Below are positions 15,423 through 22,599 of a DNA stretch of 26,463 nucleotides, piece by piece; position 1 is the stretch's first letter; each line of letters begins with the position of its first letter. This DNA comes from a virus, in IMG/VR virus record IMGVR_UViG_3300043772_003212, positions 1 through 26,463 of that record, one strand, 5' to 3'. The notes beneath the pieces are model-generated. The model saw nothing but the letters and a program-made list of their open reading frames with translations. It searched no databases and had not been told where the DNA came from. A program made the position numbers and the translations under genes.

Positions 15423-16299
15423 CGCGGTACACCGGGGTGAAGTCAGGGTTGGGCACCTGCTCCTCAACTTCCGGGACGCCCTCGTTACCGAGGAACTCGG
15501 GTGAGGCATGGACGAGTACGGGCGCGAGCTCAAGCTGCGCCTGGGGGGCATCGTAGGGCTGCGCGAAGCCATCGCGGCGGACGTAGGGCATGCCCTTCAC
15601 GATGAAGACCGGGCGAGCGAAGTAGCGCATGGTGTACCAGGCGCCCTCGACTGGAGCGGTTTCAGCCTCGTCGCCGAGGTCCCAGTCGATCCGACCGTCG
15701 TCCGTGATGGCGAAGTCCTCGTTCTCTACAAGAACGGTGTCCTGGATGGTGCCGTCGACGTTGGTAGCTCGAGCGTAGATGACGCCAAGCTCCATGATAC
15801 CGGCCATTCCCTGACTGCCGTCCTCGTGGCCCACGGGGAACTTGCGGCGTACGATGGGGTAGCGCAGGCGCTCATAGCGCGCGTCAGTGCGCCGGCGGCT
15901 CTCGTTGTAGACGCGAGCGCCGGACTGCATGGTGAGTCGGTCCCACCGGTCCGGCAGGTGCTCAGGCAGCATGCTGATGAGCACGTCGCCCTCGCTGTAC
16001 TGCCCGTGCGGCGTGGACAGGATGGCCTTCTCGCGCGTATCGTGAACAAGGCCAATTGTGTTCTGAGCACCACCGTACAGGACGCCGGTGCCTCGGCAGG
16101 CTTCGCAATCGGTGCGCGCCTCAGTGGACTGCACCACCACGACGCCGCGCGACTGGGTGCGCTTGCAGGGACAGACGAGCGCGAACTCCCACCGGAGCGG
16201 AACGCCGTGCTGCAGGAGCACGCGGCGGAAGTCATGCTGGTTGAAGTCGACCCGGTTCTTGTCGAGGTTCGACTCAGTGATGATCGGAATATAGGTCAT
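15412..16299 (-). CDS. Neck / head-tail connector protein with zinc-knuckle motif
   Basis: This 295-residue protein sits between the head adaptor and the gp10-like gene. Four cysteines (C43-P-C45 and C65-E-A-C68, followed by RGTG) make a CPC-X19-CxxC pattern likely to bind zinc. After them come strands with 'VLISMLPEHLPDRWDRLTM' and a block reading 'YPIVRRKFPVG'. The C-terminal third is acidic and beta-rich ('WDLGDEAETAPVEGAWYTMRY'), ending in an extended Pro/Glu tail. Its ATG overlaps the preceding stop by 4 nt (ATGA). I recognise the position as a connector or neck gene but cannot name the family; the zinc motif is seen and its function is unknown. Confidence 0.6.
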   Translation of the reverse strand: MTYIPIITESNLDKNRVDFNQHDFRRVLLQHGVPLRWEFALVCPCKRTQSRGVVVVQSTEARTDCEACRGTGVLYGGAQNTIGLVHDTREKAILSTPHGQYSEGDVLISMLPEHLPDRWDRLTMQSGARVYNESRRRTDARYERLRYPIVRRKFPVGHEDGSQGMAGIMELGVIYARATNVDGTIQDTVLVENEDFAITDDGRIDWDLGDEAETAPVEGAWYTMRYFARPVFIVKGMPYVRRDGFAQPYDAPQAQLELAPVLVHASPEFLGNEGVPEVEEQVPNPDFTPVYRDAI

Positions 16300-17273
16300 C
16301 CCATCACCGCCATGTTGACCGGCGCGTACTTCGAGTAGATGGCCGCCTTGGCGGTGACAATCTTCTCGCGATAAGCGTCGATGAGGTTGGCGAACGGCCC
16401 ACGAGGGTGGATGTTATTCGACTGCGAAAGGCCATCGAGGCGCAGGCTAGTGCCGAGCACGCCGGGCCCGTAGAAGACCGCGCCAAGGCTGGCGAGGATA
16501 GGCATGGCAGCAGAGTAGCCGATGAACTGCAGGATGTCCGCGTCGTAGCGCATGATCACGGCAGTACCGGCGAACGATGCAGCCACACCCACCGTCAGGA
16601 TGTAAGACGACGCAGCCACAGAGGTCACGCGGTAGCCTACGCCACCCAGCGAGACCCAGTCGCCCGCCATGATAAGCGTGCGCATGTCCGTGCCTTCTGG
16701 CAGGCCTGTGACAGTCACCGTCTTGCTGCCAACCGTGGCAGGAGCAACGGGACCGACGGTGGTGTGCACGCCTGGCAGGTCCTTCTCGAAGCCTGCCTTG
16801 TAGCTGATGGAGTACATGCCTGGGACGTAGCCCGAGGATGCGGTGGCGGTGTAGAGGTAGGCGCGGTTGTTGGCTTGCAAGCGCACTGGGCCTTGGCTCG
16901 ACGGGATGATGTGGACCTGCCCTTGGTTGGCGGAGGCTACCCACACCCACTCCTTGGGCAGGTCGTACCACTCAAGGTTACCAACGACGATGCTCAGCTT
17001 GTCCACCTGCTGGATGGGGCGCTTGAGCGAGGTCTGGATCTGGTAGCCCTCGTCTGAGAACTGCGTGATGCGCGTACGGTCAATCTCGGCGGAGAACTGG
17101 CTCTGCCGCAAGGCGAGCCCGAACTCCGACTCGAGGGTGCCGACGGCCTCGTCAATCTTTGCCCACAGGCCGTCATCCGTCAGCGGAATGCCGCGCGCGG
17201 TGATGAGATTCACCACCCCATCCAGGATGCGCGTGCGCAAGTAGTCCGGCGTTACGATGTCGGTGACGGCCAT
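16296..17273 (-). CDS. Head completion / adaptor protein
   Basis: This 325-residue protein is the first neck gene after the capsid region. Residues 1-60 are helical ('PDYLRTRILDGVVNLITARG', 'KIDEAVGTLESEFGLAL'), as in adaptors that dock under the portal. Then comes a strand-rich part with 'PIQQVDKLSIVVGN' and 'GMYSISYKAGFEKDLPG'. Residues about 165-245 ('GSKTVTVTGLPEGTD', 'GVGYRVTSVAASSYILTVG') look like an inserted small beta domain. The C-terminal helices ('GYSAAMPILASLGAVFYGPGV', 'NLIDAYREKIVTAKAAI') complete the fold. The ATG has GGAG 8 nt upstream, overlapping the end of the preceding gene. The role is inferred from order; the helical-plus-beta architecture is consistent with it. Confidence 0.6.
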   Translation of the reverse strand: MAVTDIVTPDYLRTRILDGVVNLITARGIPLTDDGLWAKIDEAVGTLESEFGLALRQSQFSAEIDRTRITQFSDEGYQIQTSLKRPIQQVDKLSIVVGNLEWYDLPKEWVWVASANQGQVHIIPSSQGPVRLQANNRAYLYTATASSGYVPGMYSISYKAGFEKDLPGVHTTVGPVAPATVGSKTVTVTGLPEGTDMRTLIMAGDWVSLGGVGYRVTSVAASSYILTVGVAASFAGTAVIMRYDADILQFIGYSAAMPILASLGAVFYGPGVLGTSLRLDGLSQSNNIHPRGPFANLIDAYREKIVTAKAAIYSKYAPVNMAVMG

Positions 17274-17276
17274 AGG

Positions 17277-17819
17277 TCAGACTCCGAGGTCAGAGGCGTT
17301 GAGCAGCGAGATGAGGTCCGCCTTGTTCACGCGCGCCGTACGAATCCCACGCTCGCGACAGAGCGTACGCAACTCTTCAGTAGACATGCCAGAGTACAGG
17401 GTGGCATCGACCGTGTCCGCGTTGGGGTCCACGTCGTCGCTGAAGCCATCTGCTTCTCCGCCATCGTCCTCGTCTTCCTCGTCATCGTCCATGGAGAAGA
17501 CCTCCTCGTTGGACTCTGCCAGGGGCTCGGGCTCGGGCGCGGGCTCCGGTTCGGGGACAGGCATTGGCATGGGCGCATACTCAGGCGCAGGTGCCGCAGC
17601 GACAGCAGCCGCGAGGCTTGCGGCAGCGGCGGGGGCCACGTCGGTGCGGCGCTCAAGTGCGCCTTCACGCTGAACCTCGAAGTACATCTGTGAGGGGCCG
17701 AACATCTTCCACTGCGCCTCAGTCGGCTCTGGGGATAGCAGGCCATCAGGACCAATGTTGAACACACCACAGGTGAAGGCGATGGAGCCACGGCGCAGTT
17801 TCTTGTGTCGGACTTTCAT
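17277..17819 (-). CDS. Acidic virion-region protein with C-terminal SAP-like motif
   Basis: This 180-residue protein has three parts. Residues 1-55 are basic then compact ('GVFNIGPDGLLSPEPTEAQW'). Residues 60-135 are low-complexity, with Ala/Pro, a Pro-Glu repeat (about 89-99) and an Asp/Glu run (about 111-118). Residues 145-173 (MSTEELRTLCRERGIRTARV then NKADLISLL) match the helix-turn-helix pattern of SAP or Rho-N-like nucleic-acid-binding motifs. It follows the capsid gene and its terminator, so it should be made at a lower level than capsid unless transcription resumes. Possible roles are a minor head protein, a decoration protein or a DNA-contacting internal protein; none can be chosen from the sequence. 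The ATG has AAGAGG upstream. Confidence 0.6.
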   Translation of the reverse strand: MKVRHKKLRRGSIAFTCGVFNIGPDGLLSPEPTEAQWKMFGPSQMYFEVQREGALERRTDVAPAAAASLAAAVAAAPAPEYAPMPMPVPEPEPAPEPEPLAESNEEVFSMDDDEEDEDDGGEADGFSDDVDPNADTVDATLYSGMSTEELRTLCRERGIRTARVNKADLISLLNASDLGV

Positions 17820-17829
17820 AGTGAACCTC

Positions 17830-17868
17830 TTGAAAAGAAAAAGGGGCGACCGCGAACGGCCGCCCCTT
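17830..17868 (-). terminator. Strong intrinsic terminator after the major capsid gene
   Basis: On the minus strand a 12-bp stem (AAGGGGCGGCCG / CGGTCGCCCCTT, one G-U pair) closes a TTCG tetraloop and runs into TTTTTCTTTT. It lies 32 nt after the capsid stop codon and is the clearest terminator in the window. Confidence 0.93.
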
Positions 17869-17900
17869 ACCCTACTGGAAGATGCAGGGCTCTACCAGAA

Positions 17901-19418
17901 TCAACCGTACCCGACGTTCTTGATGAGGAACATCTTGGTCGGGACCGACACCTTCAGGGCGCCGAACATCATGAGCAGGAACTGCTCAAGCGTCGTGCGC
18001 GAGAGGGTGATGGGGCGCATGGTGGTCGAGAGGAACTCGCGCCACTCAAGCACGTCCGGGCGGTTCTGGATGATGATCATCGGAGCCGAGTTGGGGCGCT
18101 GCTCGTTGAGGTCAACGATGACAGTGTCCCCATCCGGACGACGCGGCTTGCGGCCGACGAAGTAGAACTTGCGCGGGTCCGTCGGGGCCGACTCAGAGGC
18201 ACCAACAGTAGCGCGGAAGACGTTGTAGTAGCGGATCGAGCCGGTGCCCGAAAGCGCAACCGCGTTGTCGTCAAGCTCAATCTCCACCGAGCCACCGGCC
18301 TCAAGGTCAGTCACCGCGCCCGAGATGGGGAGACGGGTCACGCCCTGGTCACCCACCGCCTCAAGCGTGTAGTAGAACTTGACGCCAGCGACGTCCTGAG
18401 CACGCCACTTGCTGCCCGAGACAGGCGCGCCAACCGAAGCAGCCGCCACCGACATCGACAGCGGAGGACCATCGCCCTGCGTACGGATGATGGGGTGCTC
18501 GTCCCACGCCATGTGGACGACCTCGGTCAGCGGGACCGAGCCGCGCGACCAACCCACCGAGATGCCCTGCGTGTTGAACGTGAGCGGGCCATTGACGGCC
18601 AGGTCACCACGCTTGAAGGGCAGCAGGCTGTTCTGGTACCACGCGTAGTGGCGCGGGCTCATCAGCACGTGCGTGGGCGACGCGTAGTTCGGCGCCGACA
18701 CGAGCTGACCGATGATCTCCTGGAGCTCCTGGCCCGAGATGGTGGCGCCCTGAGCGTCGAAGACGTTCTGGGGAGCACCCTTCTCGATGGAGGCGACGAG
18801 ACCGTCGTACTCAAGCGGGTTGACGCTCGAGTCAGCGTGGAAGAGGAACTTCTCCTGGCGGAACAGGAGCTCGACCGCGCCGTCAGCGGCCTCAAGCGCG
18901 CGGGCCTGACCCACGTTGCCGAGGAGCTGCGTGTTGGCGAGGACGTCCGTGACCTGGCGGAAGACCGCCATGTACTTCATGCGGACGACGTTACGGTCGA
19001 ACTCGGACTGCGTAATCGCCGGCACGCCACCTTCCGCGATAAACGGCGAGGTCGCGGTACCACCGTAGCTCTTCCGGCGGACCCACTCAAGCACCGGCGT
19101 GGTCACCGACTGCTTCGCGAGCATCTTCCAGAACACCAGGGTGTCCTCGGTGAAGGTCGCGTTGTCGATGATGGGCTGGATGCTCTGGGGAACCAGCGGA
19201 GCGTACGAGCCGCCCGGGATGGTCGAGCTGTCGAACGGCATGCCCTGAAGCGGGTAGCCGACGCCCGCCTTGCGGAGCTCGGCATGCGACTTCAGCATGT
19301 TCTGGTTGAGGGCGTGCTGCAGCTGGCGAAGCTCAGCGATCTGAACGTCACCGCCGCGCGCTGCGAGCGACTGGAGGCGGTCCAGAGAAAGAAGAAGCTG
19401 GTCGGGGCTCATGCTCAT
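17901..19418 (-). CDS. Major capsid protein (HK97 fold) with inserted beta domain
   Basis: This 505-residue protein follows the protease and scaffold genes. Residues 1-60 form a helical N-arm that may be a cleaved delta-like region. Residues about 85-260 carry HK97-fold cues: 'FTEDTLVFWKMLAKQ', 'FRQVTDVLANTQLL', a long spine-helix-like 'QARALEAADGAVELLFRQEK', and 'ASPTHVLMSPRHYAWYQNSL'. Residues about 318-440 ('GVKFYYTLEAVGDQGVTRLP' region through 'VGRKPRRPDG') resemble an Ig or fibronectin-like insertion. The C-terminal part ('RPDVLEWREFLSTTMRPITL') completes the A-domain. The first ATG is chosen because GAGG lies 6 nt upstream; a second ATG is two codons later. A strong terminator follows the gene. 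Confidence 0.88.
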   Translation of the reverse strand: MSMSPDQLLLSLDRLQSLAARGGDVQIAELRQLQHALNQNMLKSHAELRKAGVGYPLQGMPFDSSTIPGGSYAPLVPQSIQPIIDNATFTEDTLVFWKMLAKQSVTTPVLEWVRRKSYGGTATSPFIAEGGVPAITQSEFDRNVVRMKYMAVFRQVTDVLANTQLLGNVGQARALEAADGAVELLFRQEKFLFHADSSVNPLEYDGLVASIEKGAPQNVFDAQGATISGQELQEIIGQLVSAPNYASPTHVLMSPRHYAWYQNSLLPFKRGDLAVNGPLTFNTQGISVGWSRGSVPLTEVVHMAWDEHPIIRTQGDGPPLSMSVAAASVGAPVSGSKWRAQDVAGVKFYYTLEAVGDQGVTRLPISGAVTDLEAGGSVEIELDDNAVALSGTGSIRYYNVFRATVGASESAPTDPRKFYFVGRKPRRPDGDTVIVDLNEQRPNSAPMIIIQNRPDVLEWREFLSTTMRPITLSRTTLEQFLLMMFGALKVSVPTKMFLIKNVGYG

Positions 19419-19426
19419 GACTCACC

Positions 19427-20167
19427 TCACTGAAGGCCGAGCTCGACGAGAACGTCGGCCGGGGTTTTGTGACCAAAGGTCAGGGCCGTCGAGGCAGCCG
19501 CAAGGCGAGCGCCCGGCGCACCAGTCTGCTCGGCGGGGGTGAGCTTCTGCATGGCGCCCTTGATCAGGGAGGTGGCACGCTCGAACTCAACCTGATACTT
19601 CTCGATGTCGAACTCACCCGACTTCGCCGCAGCGGCCGCAGGGGACGCGTCGAGCGGGGTCGGGGCGACGACAGCGGCGACGCCAGCAGGCGCAACGGCC
19701 GTGCTGCTGAAGCCCTTGTGCAGCTCGTTGACCTTGTCCTCGAGCGAGCCAAAGCGCGCCGCCATCTCGACGAGGCCCTTGAGCGACGTGGTCGCAGCCT
19801 CGGCCAGCTTGACGATACCCTTCGCGAGCGCAGCGGCGTTCTCGATGGTGGCGCTCTCGACCTTGTCGAGGGCGGCCGCCATGTCGGTCACGGCGCCAAC
19901 AACCTCGGGAGCGTTCTCGGCCGCAGCCGACTTCGCGAGGCGCTGAGCGCGGTCATTGGCGCGGGCCGGAGCGGCCTCCGGAACCTTGCCAAGGCGATCG
20001 ATCGCAGCGGCGAGGTCGGCGTACAGCGACGCAACCGCATCCGACTTGAAGATCGGCTGAGTGCCGAGGTCATTATCGAGGGTCCCGTCGGCGATGCGAC
20101 GAGCGATGATGTCGCCCGCACCGTCAACGTCACCCAACAGCTTCTGAAGCTCACTTGCTTTCATCAT
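19427..20167 (-). CDS. Probable capsid scaffolding protein
   Basis: This 246-residue protein is Ala-rich and largely helical, lying between protease and capsid where scaffolds are normally encoded. Residues 1-60 form a compact N-terminus ('MKASELQKLLGDVDGAGDII'). Residues about 75-155 are continuous helix or coiled coil ('VTDMAAALDKVESATIENAA', 'LAKGIVKLAEAATTSLKGLV', 'FGSLEDKVNELHKGF'). A flexible Ala/Pro linker (157-187) leads to a C-terminal helical domain ('FDIEKYQVEFERATSLIKGA'), which may be the capsid-binding end. Two adjacent ATGs (20167, 20164) share AAGG upstream. Low sequence conservation of scaffolds means this rests on composition and order. A decoration or internal head protein is the alternative. 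Confidence 0.55.
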   Translation of the reverse strand: MMKASELQKLLGDVDGAGDIIARRIADGTLDNDLGTQPIFKSDAVASLYADLAAAIDRLGKVPEAAPARANDRAQRLAKSAAAENAPEVVGAVTDMAAALDKVESATIENAAALAKGIVKLAEAATTSLKGLVEMAARFGSLEDKVNELHKGFSSTAVAPAGVAAVVAPTPLDASPAAAAAKSGEFDIEKYQVEFERATSLIKGAMQKLTPAEQTGAPGARLAAASTALTFGHKTPADVLVELGLQ

Positions 20168-20174
20168 AAGACTG

Positions 20175-20201
20175 CCTTCGTGAAGGTGCTCAGTCGAGCA
20201 C
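20175..20201 (-). promoter_or_regulatory. Two small hairpins in the protease-scaffold gap, one over the scaffold ribosome site
   Basis: The 51-nt gap holds an inverted repeat GTGCTC-GACT-GAGCAC (20186-20201) and then CCTT-CACG-AAGG (20175-20186). The AAGG arm is the scaffold gene's ribosome-binding site. No U-tract follows, so these are not intrinsic terminators. They may tune scaffold translation or mRNA processing. Confidence 0.35.
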
Positions 20202-20218
20202 AGTTGAACTACCTTGCT

Positions 20219-21139
20219 TCAACCACGCACGGACTGAGGTGCGGTGGGCGAGGAGACCGTTCTCAGAACGTGCTGAAGAACGCTCACAGCGTCCCGCCAA
20301 GACATGTCCTGGTGAGACTTCAGGAGACGGATGACCAGTGCTTCCGCCAGCTGGTCGGGAGCGATGCTGCCGGTCAGGTTCTCAAGGACCACCGATGCAA
20401 CATCGACGACGTGCTTCGTCGACACGTCGGACTTGTGGAGCTTGTGCCCAGCGGCGTTGAGCAGCGACTTGGCCACTGGCTCCCACCACGAGAGTTCGTT
20501 CTTGGGGGCGGCGGTGATGGCAAGCCACTTGACCTGCGACTTCTCGACCACCTTGCCCCGACGACCGCCGGGTTTCACCGAGCCTTCAATGCTGAAGCCC
20601 AGCTTGCGGTCCCCACCAGCGCGCTTCATCGTGCACGCCTTCTGGTAGAGCTCCGCGCCCCGGCGGTCCTCAAGGTAGAGCGCGCCCTTGACCTTGGCGC
20701 CCTTCACCATCTCTTCGCCGTTCGGTACCTGAACAGTGCTCACAGAGATGGGATACCCGACGACGTTGTGATTGCCAACAGGATGTTCATCGATAAGGAA
20801 ACCTTTTCCTTCGTTGTCCTTGTCGCCAACGAAGTAGCTCCAGTCGATTCCATCCGTCAGTACGATGTCGCCATCGGCATCCGGGGCTTCAGTGGTGGCA
20901 ATGCCTGAGATGTACCCAATCTTGGGGTCATCATTGGCACCCTTGGCCAGCACCTCGAAGGGTGCCCACAGGCTGATACGGTCGGCATCATTGAACAGCG
21001 AGACATCAAAGCCAGGGACGCCGTTGGCGCCCTTGGCAATGAGTTCACGACTGGCATCAATAAGTTGACGCGTCACGATGTTCAAATGGGCGGTCGCGCT
21101 CATGCGATGAACGTCTGTGCCCGATGCGTTACTAATCAA
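20219..21139 (-). CDS. Prohead protease (HK97/U35-type serine protease)
   Basis: This 306-residue protein sits between portal and scaffold/capsid genes. The His119 region (D-E-H-P, then GNHNVVGYPIS) and Ser183 in 'LGFSIEGSV' match the His/Ser pair of herpesvirus-fold prohead proteases at the usual 50-65-residue spacing. 'ATTEAPDADGDIVL' before them is typical of the family's first strand. The C-terminal 80 residues after 'VKWLAITAAPKNEL' are helical and may be removed or act as a capsid-targeting tail. The frame as given begins at a TTG (21139) overlapping the portal stop as TTGA. An ATG at 21103 is an alternative start giving 294 residues, but it lacks a clear ribosome site. The protease matures scaffold and capsid inside the prohead. 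Confidence 0.85.
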   Translation of the reverse strand: MISNASGTDVHRMSATAHLNIVTRQLIDASRELIAKGANGVPGFDVSLFNDADRISLWAPFEVLAKGANDDPKIGYISGIATTEAPDADGDIVLTDGIDWSYFVGDKDNEGKGFLIDEHPVGNHNVVGYPISVSTVQVPNGEEMVKGAKVKGALYLEDRRGAELYQKACTMKRAGGDRKLGFSIEGSVKPGGRRGKVVEKSQVKWLAITAAPKNELSWWEPVAKSLLNAAGHKLHKSDVSTKHVVDVASVVLENLTGSIAPDQLAEALVIRLLKSHQDMSWRDAVSVLQHVLRTVSSPTAPQSVRG

Positions 21140-22599
21140 GCAGGCTCAACACGGTAGTTCATCCGGCGGCCACCGACAAAGGCAGAGACGTCATCCTGAA
21201 TGATGTCAGGGTTGAGTGACACACCCTGCTCGACAAGCTTCTGCTGATACATCTGGTAAGAGGCGTTCAGCGGACGGTTGGAGACCGGGTCCTTCCACGG
21301 CGGCAGATTGTACATGGACCGCACTTCGTTCACGGACATGTAGTTCTGCACAGCGTCAATGAGGTTCTTCTGACGCTGCGATTCGCTGATGGAGTCGAAG
21401 CCATAGAACTCAAACTGGTAGTCGGGCCAGTAGGGCCAGATGATGGCTTCGTTGATTTGGCGCGCAATCCAACGGAGCAGTGGGCGGAGGCCGCGCTCCT
21501 TGGAGGCGACAATCTTGTCCTGCGGCGAGATGTCAGACTTGTTGCGCGTCTTGGCATTCTCGTCGCCGAAGGTGAAGCCCAGCTCTACCGGGTCCATGGC
21601 GTAGAGGGAGCACATCAGCTTGACCAACCAGTTGATCCAGTTGGCGAACTCCATGTCGCCCGGCGGCTTGCCGAACGGATGAACCTCAATCGACTCGTTG
21701 AGGTTGGGGTTCAACTGCACCACAGGAACAGACTTGTTGCGGCGCACGCCGACGAGCATAGCTTGGATGCTGTTCTCGAAAGCCTTGAAACGATCGGGCC
21801 CCATCAGAGACTTGATGGTGACCATGTTGTTGCCGTGGTAGCCGGTCGTGTAGATCTGGCTGTTGTGCGTCTGCGCGTTGAGCAGTGACGTCACCGTAGT
21901 GACGAGCATGGCAAGCTCAGGGTAGCCGTAGCCAAACGTCGTAATGCCGGGCAGCGAGTTGCGCACCGACCACGAGATTTCACCGGGGGCAAACTCGGCG
22001 ACCTTCTTGTTGTTGATGTACTGGCAGGTGCCAGTCTTGGCGTAGTCGAGCTTGCCATCCTTGACGTACTCGTCGAGGGTGATGTTGCGCCGGATGGTGG
22101 TCGGGTCCAGCAGGCGGAACGCGCATGGCTTGCCCATCTTGGTCTTGATGGACTGGATGTGCGCCTGGTCGACGGTCAGCGTGTAGTAGGTCATCGACCG
22201 GAGGATCTGCTCGAATCCCCCGTCCTGCCACTGACCGCCGGCGGTGTCGATGATGGACGCGATGTGGTCCATGCGGTAGCGGTCGACGCGCGAAGGAATC
22301 GCGTTGGGCTGCCGGAGCTGGATGGACCAGCCGTTCATCATCTGGCTGCGCAGACGGTTTGAAAAGTCCGACACCTGATTCATTCGCGTGCTGATGATGG
22401 ACGCCACCACTGGGGTGCGCGCCATCGCGAACAGCGTGTGGTAGGTGAGCGGCGTGACGCCGATGTGCAGGCCGGTGGACTGCGTCGAGGTGATTGCGGC
22501 AAGCGACGCGTTAAGCGGGTCGACGTTCGCGCCCTCGGGCGAGACCACGGCGACGCTGCGGGGAATGGGTGCCTTGGCCTTGTTCTTACGCGCGACCAT
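21136..22599 (-). CDS. Portal protein
   Basis: This 487-residue protein has the normal portal length and strong family cues. These include an N-terminal 'YHTLFAMARTPVVASIISTR' (helix before the wing), 'PCAFRLLDPTTIRRNITLDE', 'FGYGYPELAMLVTTVTSLLN' (stem and helix), 'RRNKSVPVVQLNPNLNESIE', and 'NWINWLVKLMCSLYAMDPVE' with LGFTFGDENA, the crown-side block of phage portals. Twelve copies form the DNA entry pore and the docking site for terminase and neck. It overlaps the end of the preceding frame by 14 nt, and its ribosome site AAGGAGG lies within that gene. This is one of the safest calls in the window. Confidence 0.93.
   Translation of the reverse strand: MVARKNKAKAPIPRSVAVVSPEGANVDPLNASLAAITSTQSTGLHIGVTPLTYHTLFAMARTPVVASIISTRMNQVSDFSNRLRSQMMNGWSIQLRQPNAIPSRVDRYRMDHIASIIDTAGGQWQDGGFEQILRSMTYYTLTVDQAHIQSIKTKMGKPCAFRLLDPTTIRRNITLDEYVKDGKLDYAKTGTCQYINNKKVAEFAPGEISWSVRNSLPGITTFGYGYPELAMLVTTVTSLLNAQTHNSQIYTTGYHGNNMVTIKSLMGPDRFKAFENSIQAMLVGVRRNKSVPVVQLNPNLNESIEVHPFGKPPGDMEFANWINWLVKLMCSLYAMDPVELGFTFGDENAKTRNKSDISPQDKIVASKERGLRPLLRWIARQINEAIIWPYWPDYQFEFYGFDSISESQRQKNLIDAVQNYMSVNEVRSMYNLPPWKDPVSNRPLNASYQMYQQKLVEQGVSLNPDIIQDDVSAFVGGRRMNYRVEPA

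Noticed and set aside
15423-15572. 50-codon upstream extension of the gp10-like gene
   Set aside because: Ser/Arg/Pro-rich reading that overlaps the preceding gene; the ATG at 15422 fits the gene junction.
17805-19433. Long plus-strand open frame (542 codons) opposite the capsid gene
   Set aside because: It is Arg/His/Asp/Val-rich antisense noise with no domains; the minus strand there is clearly a major capsid protein.
19469-20908. Long plus-strand open frame (479 codons) opposite scaffold and protease
   Set aside because: Composition is typical of antisense reading of GC-rich genes, and the opposite strand holds convincing genes with ribosome sites.
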